Below are positions 34,171 to 44,100 of a stretch of 64,000 nucleotides of DNA, in pieces. Within the stretch, counting starts at the first letter, position 1. The number at the start of each line of letters is the position of its first letter. The stretch is from positions 1 through 64,000 of the forward strand of contig JAKURD010000010.1 in NCBI GenBank assembly GCA_022450045.1, in the 5' to 3' direction. This stretch comes from Gracilimonas sp. GTDB lineage: Bacteria; Bacteroidota; Rhodothermia; Balneolales; Balneolaceae. The notes beneath the pieces were generated by a model. That model saw only the letters and a list, made by a program, of their open reading frames with translations, was not told where the DNA came from and ran no database searches. A program made the translations under genes and the position numbers.

Positions 34171-34596
34171 CTAATTCAGGAACACACTATTTAGCAGGTA
34201 GATCTCCCGAACTTGTAGGATTTCCTGGGAAAAATCGGAGACTACCTTAACAACAGGTTTAAAATAGGTGTTGAATTCTGATTTGGTTAATAAAACCCCA
34301 GATATATGTAAATTTTCGTGATGAGTTATCGGAGCTTCGCTTAACCCTGTTTTTAATGCTTCTTCACATAGTTTAATCTGCGAACAATTGTCATGGCTAA
34401 GGTTAGTTTGGGCAGCGTCTGACTCTGTATCCAACCAACATGAAGATACGTTGTGTGTTTCCACAGATTCTACAGAAGAAGTATTATCGCAAAACAGTAG
34501 TGCTGCTTCCATAGCAGATGGAAAGAGCAGATTCACAAAAACTGCAACAAGAAGCCAAATGGCCGAGAGTCGATATGTGTTAGTATTTTTCTTCAA
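34171..34596 (-). CDS. small exported protein ahead of cusC, unknown
   Basis: This 141-residue protein has a clear signal peptide (AIWLLVAVFVNLLFPSAMEA). The mature part has four Cys (FCDNTSS, SSCWLD, NCSQIKLCEEAL) and several His residues (HHENLH), which could bind metal or form disulfides. No known family is recognised. It is the first gene after promoter box 2, about 160 bp ahead of cusC, so it is probably co-transcribed with the pump genes. Confidence 0.6.
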   Translation of the reverse strand: MKKNTNTYRLSAIWLLVAVFVNLLFPSAMEAALLFCDNTSSVESVETHNVSSCWLDTESDAAQTNLSHDNCSQIKLCEEALKTGLSEAPITHHENLHISGVLLTKSEFNTYFKPVVKVVSDFSQEILQVREIYLLNSVFLN

Positions 34597-34699
34597 GGAT
34601 TAATTATAATACAGATCCATTAGAGCTTTTATAGATATTCAATTTCTTAAATCTTTAAAATAGTTTCAACCTTCAACTATAACAAGATACAAACTGTAT

Positions 34700-34718
34700 C
34701 CTTAAATGAAGCTTAAAT
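34700..34718. promoter_or_regulatory. 11-bp direct-repeat box, site 2
   Basis: CCTTAAAT (34700) and GCTTAAAT (34711) are 11 bp apart, 104 bp upstream of the first gene of the cus operon. The arrangement is the same as at 26965, 48131 and 54159. Confidence 0.55.
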
Positions 34719-35087
34719 CTAATGAGATATTTTATTCCTAAAGATGAGTCAATTTCATCAAGGTAATGATATTGGAAAAAAGCAGGATATCAATGCAACA
34801 TGAATCGACTTTCGGTACTCAGGATGAATGAAAATACATCTATTAGAGGGTAAAAGCTGAGTCCTAAGAGAAATACTGGGATATAATTCACAAAATTGAA
34901 AACTTGCAACGGATAAAAAAACGCTGATTGATCTCATTGAGTACTCACTGGCGACGGTCTCAAAAAGGAGTGCCTGAATAGTAGTGGGATGATAAAACCG
35001 AAAAAAGATGATTGTTGTGTATTCTGCTCCCACGTGGATGTATCATGCCCTTCCATTCAAATGCATAGAAGGGTTGCTGAGTTTGCA
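34719..35087. other. gene-poor stretch
   Basis: No supported gene is seen. A 91-codon minus-strand frame (34758-35033) has no domain, no plausible context and looks fortuitous. The stretch separates the cus operon promoter from an NTF2-fold gene. Confidence 0.5.
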
Positions 35088-35516
35088 TCATGACCAATGC
35101 AAAGCTATGATTTTCCATTCTCCATTTTCTTTCTTCAACACCGCTAACTCAAGGCTGGTTCGATCAATTTCTCGTTCATTATAGGTTCCGGTCATTTTTG
35201 TTTGAGACGAAACCCAGGCTATATTTCCTTCGATGGTTATTTGTTCAGAAATTACTTCACGATTCATTGCACTTAAAAACCTGCCATCTGAATGAAAGTG
35301 GTGAGAAAGGTACTGTTCTTTTGTTTCACTGCTGCTTCCTTCCAGAATTATGACATTATCATGAAGTAATCCAGAAGCAACTTCCGAGTTATTTTCAACA
35401 ATGGCATTTTCGAAGTCAGCCAGTGTTTTACTGATAGCCTGTTTTTCTGACTGTTGCGCAACAGCTACAATGGAAGTGCTAATTAATATTAATGTAAGAG
35501 TGAATACTGTTTTCAT
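35088..35516 (-). CDS. exported NTF2-fold (DUF4440-like) protein
   Basis: This 142-residue protein has a signal peptide (TLTLILISTSIVAVAQ). A SnoaL/DUF4440 cone fold follows: ISKTLADFENAIVENNSEVASGLLHDNVIILEGSS at the start, and NGEWKIIALHWS at the end. These proteins are small ligand-binding or enzymatic folds and no active site can be assigned. A related protein is encoded at 36495-36986; both probably arose from the same family within this island. Confidence 0.8.
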   Translation of the reverse strand: MKTVFTLTLILISTSIVAVAQQSEKQAISKTLADFENAIVENNSEVASGLLHDNVIILEGSSSETKEQYLSHHFHSDGRFLSAMNREVISEQITIEGNIAWVSSQTKMTGTYNEREIDRTSLELAVLKKENGEWKIIALHWS

Positions 35517-35555
35517 AAGATTTCTTGATTAGGATTAGTTAGTAGTATTTAAGAT

Positions 35556-36029
35556 CTAAAGCTTTGCATTCATATTAATCCACCGTTCGTAAGTTTCATT
35601 GTCCCATAGATTTTGAACAAAAGCGATCACTGCTAATTTCTCTTCTTCAGAAAGCACTTCTTTAAACGCGGGCATGCTTCCACCCAATGGAATACCACCA
35701 TTGTTAATCGTTTCAAACAGTACTTCTGTAGAGTGATGCCAAGTATGTGCCGTACCATTTAAAGGCGGAGCAGGAAATTGCCCGTTGGGATTTGGTGTCT
35801 TCCAGTCTTCCACTAGCCCTTGTCCTCTGCTTCCGTGGCATTGTACACAATTTGCTGTAAATACCTGCTTTCCCACTTCAAATTGCTGTTGTGTATACCA
35901 CCGGCTTTTCTTGAAAGAAATAGGTTCAGAACTAACTTCCTTCTTTTTTGCTTCCTTGCCGCAGCCCACCAGAGAAATTGCTATTGAAGCGAAAATAAAT
36001 AGATTTAGTAATTTTTTTCTATGTGTCAT
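35556..36029 (-). CDS. c-type cytochrome lipoprotein
   Basis: This 157-residue protein starts at ATG 36029 (MTHRKKLLNLF). It has a lipobox ISLVGC, then one haem site CVQCH in QVFTANCVQCHGSRGQGL, and a likely axial Met in PLGGSMPAFKEVLSEEE. It is a single-domain cytochrome c anchored in the periplasm. Its start overlaps the end of the upstream membrane-protein gene. It may serve as an electron carrier for the neighbouring oxidase or metal systems (inferred). Confidence 0.85.
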   Translation of the reverse strand: MTHRKKLLNLFIFASIAISLVGCGKEAKKKEVSSEPISFKKSRWYTQQQFEVGKQVFTANCVQCHGSRGQGLVEDWKTPNPNGQFPAPPLNGTAHTWHHSTEVLFETINNGGIPLGGSMPAFKEVLSEEEKLAVIAFVQNLWDNETYERWINMNAKL

Positions 36030-36458
36030 TATTATGTTTGATATAGGGCAGTTGATAGTTTTCTGCAAGATAAACACTAAGTGCGGGTAAAAAAGTAATC
36101 TGAAGGATCGGAGTCAAACCAACTTTATAATTAAATAAATAGAGGGTGGGCATACTTGTATCATATTTCCAAAGCTCTAAATATAATGCCATCCATTCAA
36201 GAAAGATACTGGCTCCAAAACTTAGTGCAAGTAAAAATAGATATTTTATCACTGTTTTTTGAAGCAGGCCTGTTGATTTAAAAAATTTCTTTAATCCTTG
36301 CCAAAGCCCTAAAACAATTAATATATCTCCAAATACTGCCCCCCACATCCAAAAAGTTGCTTTCCAGAATCCCCAACTCCACATCTCATAAAAAACAGAC
36401 ACTGAGTAAATTCCCAAATCGTGTTTAAAAGAAATGCCCAAAAAATCACTTTGGGCAT
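36019..36458 (-). pseudogene. small membrane protein gene with frameshift
   Basis: From ATG 36458 one frame encodes a plausible start and first membrane helix (MPKVIFWAFLLNTIWEF, TQCLFF). The other frame carries the remaining membrane segments (WSWGFWKATFWMWGAVFGDILIVLGLW, ALSFGASIFLEWMALY, ITFLPALSVYLAENY) to the stop at 36019. The frames meet at a run of six A on the plus strand (36390-36395); one extra base would join them. If the frameshift is not real, this is an intact, roughly 146-residue, four-helix inner-membrane protein of unknown function. A TTG start at 36441 is the only alternative for the second frame. Confidence 0.55.
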
Positions 36459-36494
36459 TTTACTCTTTTTTATCATTCTGTAAACGAAAACAAA

Positions 36495-36986
36495 TTAATT
36501 TTTTATAGGTCTGGATGAACCATGATTCTGCATGATTTTCCAGCCGTCGTCCGTTTTTTTAAGTACTGAGGTAGCTACGGCTTGTCTTTCTATGGTTCTA
36601 CTCTCCTCTCCTCCGGTCACGATTTTATAATTGTACGTTTCGAAAGCCACAGCTACATCCCCTTCTATCTGGACATTAACCATGTAATCACTAAAAGAGA
36701 ATTCTTCAAAATGGGCTAGCTCAGGTCCAATATGATGATCTAGGTATTGCTTATAGGTTCCTTCATGACTCCCATTCTCAAAGATTGCTGAGTTTTCAGT
36801 AAAAAGCTTTTCTGTGTCGGATACATCCAAAGCTTCGAGTGCATTTTTATAAGCTTTCAGAACTTTTTTTACAGCGTCCGCTTCCTCAGAAGAAGCCATT
36901 TCCTTATGATCTCCGTGATCATTATGCTGAGCATACATCAATCCGGGAGTAGATAATAATAAGAGTGTTAATATAATTTTTTTCAT
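36495..36986 (-). CDS. exported NTF2-fold protein with His-rich N-terminus
   Basis: This 163-residue protein starts at ATG 36986 (MKKIILTLLLLSTPGLMYAQ, a signal peptide). The mature N-terminus HNDHGDHKEM could bind metal. The body is a DUF4440/SnoaL fold (AVKKVLKAYKNALEALDVSDTEKLF, then DDGWKIMQNHGSS at the end). It is related to the protein at 35088. Location between a spermidine-synthase-like gene and a cytochrome gene suggests a shared transcript. Confidence 0.78.
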   Translation of the reverse strand: MKKIILTLLLLSTPGLMYAQHNDHGDHKEMASSEEADAVKKVLKAYKNALEALDVSDTEKLFTENSAIFENGSHEGTYKQYLDHHIGPELAHFEEFSFSDYMVNVQIEGDVAVAFETYNYKIVTGGEESRTIERQAVATSVLKKTDDGWKIMQNHGSSRPIKN

Positions 36987-37081
36987 AATGGTATTGGTTT
37001 TAGTTTTGGTTATTTGATTTATGTGTTGATCATTTAAGTTCATTTGTTGGATATAAAAATTCAATTAATTTGTACGATTTA

Positions 37082-39652
37082 TTAATAGTCTCCGGTAGAT
37101 TTAAGCGTATCTCCCAAGAAACCGGGTGCTAAATTCTGAATTAGTTGACGAACGCTGTCTGCCTTAATTCTTTCTCCGGCATTTTCCAGCAAAAGATAAC
37201 GATAATACTGCAAGCCGACTTCAACGTACTGCCGCTCATTCGCAGGAAGACCAGACAAGTATGGATCTTGATTCGCAGGAATTTTGTCCGCTAATGTCGT
37301 TAAAAGTTGTTCTAATTCTTTGCCTGCAATAAAGGTTGCGCTGCCTGCATTGGCTTTTTGTGATAAAACAGGTGCGGTAAACTCTATAGAGCGCTTGTCA
37401 TCCGTATTAAGTTCTGTTCCTGTTAATTGTTCTTTGAGGGCATTTAAATTTCCCAGATAAAAAAGGCCGGCCATATGCTCCACTTTGGCAGAGTCTTTTG
37501 ATCCTACTACATTCACAATATTTTTCTGTAAAACTTCCTGATCAAGTTGTGCCCCCTTTTGCTGGCCTACCAGGGCAATACTTGCCCTTGAGCCGGAAAA
37601 ATCGGCACGCCACAAGGTAACTTCCGAAAAAACAGAATCAAATGTAGCAGCGATAATTTTGAAACTTTCAGGGGTTAACTGATACAAAGGCAGCCATTGC
37701 GCAAAGAGTCCGCCGGGTTTAAGCTGTTTTTTGGCACGTTGAAAATGTTCCAGGGTATAAAGACTACCTGTTCCAGAATGCCAGGGCGTAAACAGATCCC
37801 CCACAATTACATCAAATTTTTCATTAGTACCAAGCAGGTAATTTCGCCCATCATCGGCAATAATTTCGACTCTTGGGTCATGGAACAACCCGTTTGCCCA
37901 TGGCGCATAATAACGCTCTGCACCTTCGATAACATTTGAAACCAGCTCAACAGCCACTACACGTTTTACGTTGTGGTTGAGTGAAGCTCCTGCTGTAATA
38001 CCTGTGCCCATGCCTAAAAACAAGGTGTGCTTAGGCATGGGATGGAGCAAAAGCGGGATATGTCCTTGCATTTGTTCGACCAGAGCAGAACGAGTATCTC
38101 CGAGAACGTAAAAATTATCCAGCCTCATTTGTATATTATTATCTGATTTAACAACGGAGACAACACCATCGGTTGATTGCCAAATATCTAGCAACCGTTC
38201 CCCTTTCTCTAAACGAACTAAAGGCGGTGCTGATAGTGCTGCAACAAATATAAGCCCGGCCACAGGCAATGCCATCCACCGCATATTTTTTGTATCCCTC
38301 ACTGAAGCAGCAACCAACAGTGCCAGACCTCCATAGGTAGCGGCTACAATTTTCATACTTCCCCAAATTCCCAATATATCAAGCAGAAAAAAGCCGATCA
38401 AAATAGGGCCTGCAGCACTTCCAAGGGCATTAAATAACACCAATAATCCCACAAACCGGCCTGGTTCCCGGTTTAATTGGGGAGCTGCTTTTAACAGGTA
38501 CGGAAATACGGCACCAATAAGCAGGGTTGGAGGCATAACCACAATAAAGGCAAGCTTAAAAACAGCCCATACATATTGGGGCCAAGAGACACTTGAGGCG
38601 ACATAGGAAAGCCCGTTTGTAGCAGTATTAAAAATGGCGATTGATAACCCAAGCAGGATTGTACCCAATGAAAGCAGTACCAGTAATACAGGAATAGGCC
38701 GCAATGATAATCGTACAAGTATATGCGCTAAAAGACCTCCAAGACCAAGTGCAATAAGAAATACTACTAATATTGCCGAAAAAGAGTACACCGAGTTTTG
38801 TAATACTTGCGAAAACATACGTATCCAAATAGTTTCTGCTGAAAGTGCCAGCAGTCCAGACATAAATGCTAAAATTAGCATCCATGAATAGGTTACAGTA
38901 GATGCCGGATGAACCGATACCGTTGCTTTTTCATTTTTCGTAAAAGGTTTGGGAGGGGGGTTATTTCTAAACGCTGGTTTGCTGTCTCCGGAGGATAGGC
39001 GGTCAAGTACCAAGGCCGCCACACCGATGCATGCTGCCAATCCCACTGCGAAGGCATAAGTTGAACTAACCCCGTAGTTTGAAAGAAGAAAAAAGCCCGC
39101 GAAAAATGCGCCAAGTGATGCACCGATTGTGTTTAGTGCATAGAGAAAAGTACCTTGAACGGCGAGTTTCCGTCGGCTTTTACCCACGTATTGTACCAGT
39201 ACAGGAAAGGTGCCGCCCATAAGAACGGTTGGTATTAGTAGGAGTGTAGTGCTGAAAACAAATTTCGAAAGGGTTAGCATACCGCTATGCCCATCAAGGA
39301 TAGCGACAACAGATGCGTAGTGGGTTTCATAAAAATCCAGCCCTGGAATCCAGAGGAGGGCGGTTAAGGCTACACCTATTTCCATCAGTCCATATACGGT
39401 GAGCGGGCGGCGAAACCTGGACGCAGCGTTTCCCCAAAACCAGCCACCAATGGCCAGCCCGAGAAAAAAAGCGGCAAGTGTAGCGGCCGTTGCATAGGCG
39501 GCATTTCCGAAAACTAAACCCAGGCGATACATCCATACAACCTGTAAGATTAAACCCGCAGTGCCTGAGAGAAAAAATAAACCCGCCAAAATAAGTACAT
39601 GTTTTGAACCGGGGGATTTAATAATAAGAAACTGTTTTGTGTGGGTTGGCAC
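37082..39652 (-). CDS. fused multi-helix membrane/spermidine-synthase-like protein
   Basis: The frame is open further upstream, but that part overlaps the susD gene and a terminator hairpin, so I place the start at GTG 39652 (856 residues). The N-terminal 450 or so residues contain about 14 membrane helices (ILAGLFFLSGTAGLILQVVW first). The rest is a soluble Rossmann methyltransferase domain of spermidine-synthase type: TLFLGMGTGITAGAS, VVAVELVSNVIEGAE, ADDGRNYLLG, FDVIVGDLF, YTLEHFQRAKKQLKPGGLFAQW. Fused transporter/spermidine-synthase proteins are widespread but their substrates are mostly unknown. An aminopropyl transfer linked to membrane transport is only a family-based guess. Confidence 0.82.
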   Translation of the reverse strand: MPTHTKQFLIIKSPGSKHVLILAGLFFLSGTAGLILQVVWMYRLGLVFGNAAYATAATLAAFFLGLAIGGWFWGNAASRFRRPLTVYGLMEIGVALTALLWIPGLDFYETHYASVVAILDGHSGMLTLSKFVFSTTLLLIPTVLMGGTFPVLVQYVGKSRRKLAVQGTFLYALNTIGASLGAFFAGFFLLSNYGVSSTYAFAVGLAACIGVAALVLDRLSSGDSKPAFRNNPPPKPFTKNEKATVSVHPASTVTYSWMLILAFMSGLLALSAETIWIRMFSQVLQNSVYSFSAILVVFLIALGLGGLLAHILVRLSLRPIPVLLVLLSLGTILLGLSIAIFNTATNGLSYVASSVSWPQYVWAVFKLAFIVVMPPTLLIGAVFPYLLKAAPQLNREPGRFVGLLVLFNALGSAAGPILIGFFLLDILGIWGSMKIVAATYGGLALLVAASVRDTKNMRWMALPVAGLIFVAALSAPPLVRLEKGERLLDIWQSTDGVVSVVKSDNNIQMRLDNFYVLGDTRSALVEQMQGHIPLLLHPMPKHTLFLGMGTGITAGASLNHNVKRVVAVELVSNVIEGAERYYAPWANGLFHDPRVEIIADDGRNYLLGTNEKFDVIVGDLFTPWHSGTGSLYTLEHFQRAKKQLKPGGLFAQWLPLYQLTPESFKIIAATFDSVFSEVTLWRADFSGSRASIALVGQQKGAQLDQEVLQKNIVNVVGSKDSAKVEHMAGLFYLGNLNALKEQLTGTELNTDDKRSIEFTAPVLSQKANAGSATFIAGKELEQLLTTLADKIPANQDPYLSGLPANERQYVEVGLQYYRYLLLENAGERIKADSVRQLIQNLAPGFLGDTLKSTGDY

Positions 39653-39700
39653 TAAGGTCAGGTTCAGGTTTATATTCGATAACGTATATAGCTTAGAAAT

Positions 39701-39730
39701 AAAGAGGGGGCTATCCAAGCCCCCCTCTTT
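39701..39730. terminator. terminator hairpin after susD
   Basis: AAAGAGGGGG (39701-39710) and CCCCCTCTTT (39721-39730) form a 10-bp G/C-rich stem just past the susD stop. T-rich sequence follows on both sides, so it could end minus-strand susCD transcripts and separate them from the downstream gene. Confidence 0.7.
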
Positions 39731-39758
39731 ATATTTATTTTTTAATACAGTTTTCTGT

Positions 39759-41111
39759 TTAAGTATCTTGTTCATCCAGGCATCCCTGGAAGTTTGGATT
39801 GTTCTCCTCGGACTGAGGTACTGGAAATGAAAGTACAGGCTCATATTGCCCTCCTTTAAAATAAGTACCCCAAGGAAATACATCTGCTGCATTTTTATCA
39901 TATACACGTACCAATCTGCGCAGGTCTCCTTGTCGGTGACCCGTACTAAACAGCCAGAAGGCTCTTTCTTTGAAATGGTACGCACGAAGTTCATCCTGAT
40001 CCATTCCGGATAAGTCATCTGCAGGTAATCCTTCCAAGGCTCTAAGGGTATTATGGATGTCTTCAACAGTCTGGTTATCCGTTGCTTGCACAGCTGCTTC
40101 AGCTTCAATTAGCCGCGCCTCAATACCGGAAGCCAACACAACAGGTGCGCTCGATGAAGTGTATTTAAGCTGATTGTAGTATTTGGTTATATCGTCTTGT
40201 CCTTTTTCGTCATTGTCTTCCCAAGGGGCACGCGGATCGTTTGCGGAGCGGAACATCAGTCCATTTCCGCCTTTACCCTCGGCAATAGACCATTGCTGAC
40301 GCACGGTACTCATAATATAGATTCCATTCTCTTGCCGTCGGCTGTTATCGGAATGCTCGATGTTATAAACGAAGTCGGTTGGAACTGATTGAACAGTGTT
40401 GGCTGCTTCACTGATTTGACCTAACCCCAAAAGGGCACGGGCTTTACCAATACGTGCAAGGTTCGCCATCTGTGTATTAGCCGATCCCGCACTGTTCAGT
40501 GCCTCGTCGAACCAGTCTGCTGCACGGGTGAACATTTGCTCAGTTGTCAGTGGCTCCCCAAACTGTAAATCTCCGCCGTCGGCCGGTGCCTTACTGAAAG
40601 GTACTCCCGGACAAAAGGTTTCAGCAAACATGATATAGGAGTAGCCCGCAACATTCTGCATTTCGCTTTCTATGGAAGTTAAACCGCCGATTTCTGCTGC
40701 CTGTTCGGCCGCTCTCTCAGCAGCAGCACGGGCTCTGTGCATGTTTTCATAGATTCCGCCCATCGTTCCATTTGTACTTTGTACGTTGCGGGTATCTGCT
40801 TCACGCCGTGTGGGGAAAGTACCCGTGTAAATGTATTCGTCAGTCATAAGAGCGCTCATTGTGATAAGACCGGCCGTTGCACCGTGTCCTGCCGCCGACC
40901 CGCTCATAGCAACAGCCAGGTCTCCGAGCGAACCCGCCCGAAGTGTTTCAAGACCTTGCTGACCGACCAGCGATTCAGGGGTAACAATATCAGGGTCTGT
41001 AACATTAACCATATCATCACAGGAGTAAGTGCCAAACACAACTATGGCTGTTATACCTGCAATAACAAGCTGCCTCCAAATTCGATTGTTATTCTTTAGT
41101 AGTGTACTCAT
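39759..41111 (-). CDS. SusD/RagB-family outer-membrane lipoprotein
   Basis: This 450-residue lipoprotein has the lipobox GTYSC, then DDMVNVTDPDIVTPESL. A helical TPR-like body follows: WFDEALNSAGSANTQMANLARIGKARALLGLGQ, RLIEAEAAVQATDNQTVEDIHNTLRAL, and KERAFWLFSTGHRQGDLRRL with the family's conserved tail VFPWGTYFKGGQYEPVLSFPVPQSE. It acts as the surface lid and substrate-binding partner of the SusC protein encoded 31 bp upstream. The ligand is unknown; nothing here proves a carbohydrate. Confidence 0.92.
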   Translation of the reverse strand: MSTLLKNNNRIWRQLVIAGITAIVVFGTYSCDDMVNVTDPDIVTPESLVGQQGLETLRAGSLGDLAVAMSGSAAGHGATAGLITMSALMTDEYIYTGTFPTRREADTRNVQSTNGTMGGIYENMHRARAAAERAAEQAAEIGGLTSIESEMQNVAGYSYIMFAETFCPGVPFSKAPADGGDLQFGEPLTTEQMFTRAADWFDEALNSAGSANTQMANLARIGKARALLGLGQISEAANTVQSVPTDFVYNIEHSDNSRRQENGIYIMSTVRQQWSIAEGKGGNGLMFRSANDPRAPWEDNDEKGQDDITKYYNQLKYTSSSAPVVLASGIEARLIEAEAAVQATDNQTVEDIHNTLRALEGLPADDLSGMDQDELRAYHFKERAFWLFSTGHRQGDLRRLVRVYDKNAADVFPWGTYFKGGQYEPVLSFPVPQSEENNPNFQGCLDEQDT

Positions 41112-41142
41112 AATAATTTCTCCAATTAAAAGTTTTAAGCGG

Positions 41143-44100
41143 TTAAAATGATATGTTAAGACGTGCTTTCCATGTACGAACCGGAGGCTGAGTCATAAAA
41201 TCATCGATAATGAAATTGGCTTGGCCTCTTGAGCTAATTTCGGGATCTAGCCCGCTATAATCGGTCCATAAACCAAGATTTGCTCCTGAAAGCGTAAGAC
41301 TTAGATCGGAAACTCCAAGTGCATCAAGCCATTTCAGAGGGGCATTATAGGTCAGCGATACTTCGCGCAACCGCCAGAATGAGGCGTCTTCAATATATCC
41401 AGCTTCAGTACCAAAGAATTTAGAAGCTACTGCCCTGGCCTGATTCTCCAGTGAGGCATTTGGGTCATTTAAAGCCTCTGTATTATTGTTTCCATTCCGC
41501 CACGCGTTTGTATTGTTATACAGTTTTCGTCCTCCTCTATAGTTCAGGAGTGCACTAACTACAATCCGGTCTCCAAATAAACCAGATGTACCTGTAAAGG
41601 TAACATCGGTATCTCCAAAAGGAGAGCCCAAATAAACAGCCTCGTTACCTACAGTAACCTCATTTCTGCCTATCAAACCATCACCGTTGGCATCACTGAA
41701 GGTATATTTTTCATCCCAATATCCGCCCAGTGGATAGCCTTCAACGTGGCGCTGAACACTGCTGATGATAACAGGCTCAATTCCATTTCCTAACTCCTTG
41801 AGTTCGTTATTTATCAATGATCCTACAATATCGAAGTCGAAATAAGCAGTTTCATTTTGAAGTACGGTGGTACTTAAAGAAAGCTCAAAGCCAGTATTGG
41901 CAACAGAACCGAGATTCTCAAATCGGCCGCCTCCTGCGCCAAGCGAAGGAGGAAGCTGCCTGAATATCAGGGCATCCTGAGTTTGCTTGTTAAAATAGGT
42001 AGCTTCAAGAGCAACACGGTCTGAAAGCATGGTTGCATCCATACCGATTTCAAATTCTCCTGAACGCTCTGGTTTAAGATCAGAATTACCGACCCCGCCA
42101 AAGGTTACCCCGGTTACACTTTCCCCATTAACTGTAGCTGCAACAGGGATAAAAAACCTCAAGGCATCGTTTGTGCCCGGCTGTACTCCTGATTCGCCCC
42201 AAGCGCTTCGAAGGCGAAGTGAAGATAGCCAACGGCCTGTACTAAAAAATGACTCTTCCGAAATAAGCCAGGAAGCACTGATTTTGGGATAGAATACCGC
42301 ATTAAATTGGGCGCCAAAGGCGCTTCCACGGTCGGCCCGGACAGCACCGGTTACAAACAGTTTATCTTGAAAGCTAAGCCTTTCTTCTAAAAACACACCA
42401 ACGGTACGTTGTTCGGTAGTTTGCTCGGTGCTTGTAGTATTTGCTGCACCTGCAATTGATTCACTTCCTGCTACTATCTGGCGGCCGGTAGCGAGCGTTC
42501 CTCGAGTCAAATCCTGCAGATATTGAAATCCTACAGAAGTACGGGAAGATAAATTCTCAGATACTTCCTTACTATATGTTCCATTTGCATCCAAAGTGTA
42601 GTTAAACACATCGAATCGATTGGATATACGTACTCCATCTTTAAAATCAAGAAAATCCGGTGCTGTTCCAGTCGGAAAAAATTGATTGTCCCAGCGGGAG
42701 GTATAATCCAGCCCACCCGACAACCGGAAATTCAGATTTTGGGAAGGAACCCACTCTGTTTCAAGCCCAGTGGTGAAACGATTGATCTGCTGGCGTGAAT
42801 CAACAGTGAACAATTGTGCGGGGGTAAATTCACCCCATCCGTTATTGATATCAGGTGTGGCCTGCCCGTTAAGGCCTTGTCCCAAAAGGCCAATAGAAAA
42901 AGTACCATTCATGGGGAGCTCCAAATTACTGTTTGTATATCCGGTATTTAGAGTAACCTTCAGGTCTTCGTTAATATAAGATTGAAAATTACCTCTTAAA
43001 CTTGCCTTTTTAAGGTTGTTAACAGGAAGAGTTCCTTCATTGTCAGCATAATTCCCAGATATAAAGTAGTTCAGTGTTTCGCTTCCTCCAGATACACTTA
43101 AACCTAACCCATAGGTATTTCCTGTTCGGTAAGGGGAACTAACAGATTCGTTAAGTGGCTGATAGGAGCTAATGCTGCTCTGAGTACAGGTCCCTTCTGC
43201 TGCTTCGAAAGTAAAACAAGGATTACCTGATGCATCAACTGCACGAAAATTAGCAGGGTAGGTAGTCACATTATTTACGATCCCGGTTTCTGTAAAAGCA
43301 GCCCATCTTGGTTCACCAGATTGGCCTTTTTTTGTTGTAATACGAATAACCCCATTGGCGGCTACCGAACCATATAAGGTTGCCGCAGAGGGCCCCTTAA
43401 TAACTTCGATAGATTCAATATTTTCCGGATTGAGGTCGCCTAACCGAGACGGTGCTTGTCCACCCGTTTCAAAAGAGATAGAGTTAGGGTCGTTGTTAAT
43501 TCTGACACCATCAACATAAATCACCGGTTCGTTAGAGAGTGAGGCACTATTCGAACCGCGAATTCTAATCCGGGTTCCCATTCCGGTAGCTCCGCCACTA
43601 TTTACAATTTGTACTCCTGCTGCCTGGCCTTGCAGCAATCCGGCAACATCACTAATAGGCCGCGTTTTAACATCATTAACGGCATCAATACGGGAAATAG
43701 CGTTCCCAATTTCGACCTTTCTACGCACACCAGTTGCCGTTACAAATAATTCATCCATATCTAAAACGGAAGATTCTAGTTGAAAATTAACCGTTACTTC
43801 TCCCCCGGATACATTTACAGATTTACTTGTCGTTTTAAAACCCAGGAATTTTGCAGTAATTATGTATGATCCATCTGGAACATTATTGATAGAATAGTTA
43901 CCATCGGCATTGGTAGAGGTACCGAGAATAGGGTCCGTTTCCTCAACAACAATATTTACACCCGCCAGTGGCTCCCCTGCTTTGGCATCGGTCACCTTAC
44001 CAGTAATACTCCCTTGAAATATTACAGGAACGGGTTTCTTTCTAATCACAATCTGCCCATTGGGCGATGCCACCATTTCTAACTTCGTATCTTTTAATAC

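Noticed and set aside
34758..35033. 91-codon minus-strand frame
   Set aside because: Low-complexity, no domain, no promoter or partner gene; looks fortuitous.
39653..40108. N-terminal extension of the spermidine-synthase-like frame
   Set aside because: It overlaps the susD coding sequence and the terminator hairpin at 39701-39730, has no domain, and would be translated through a transcript end.
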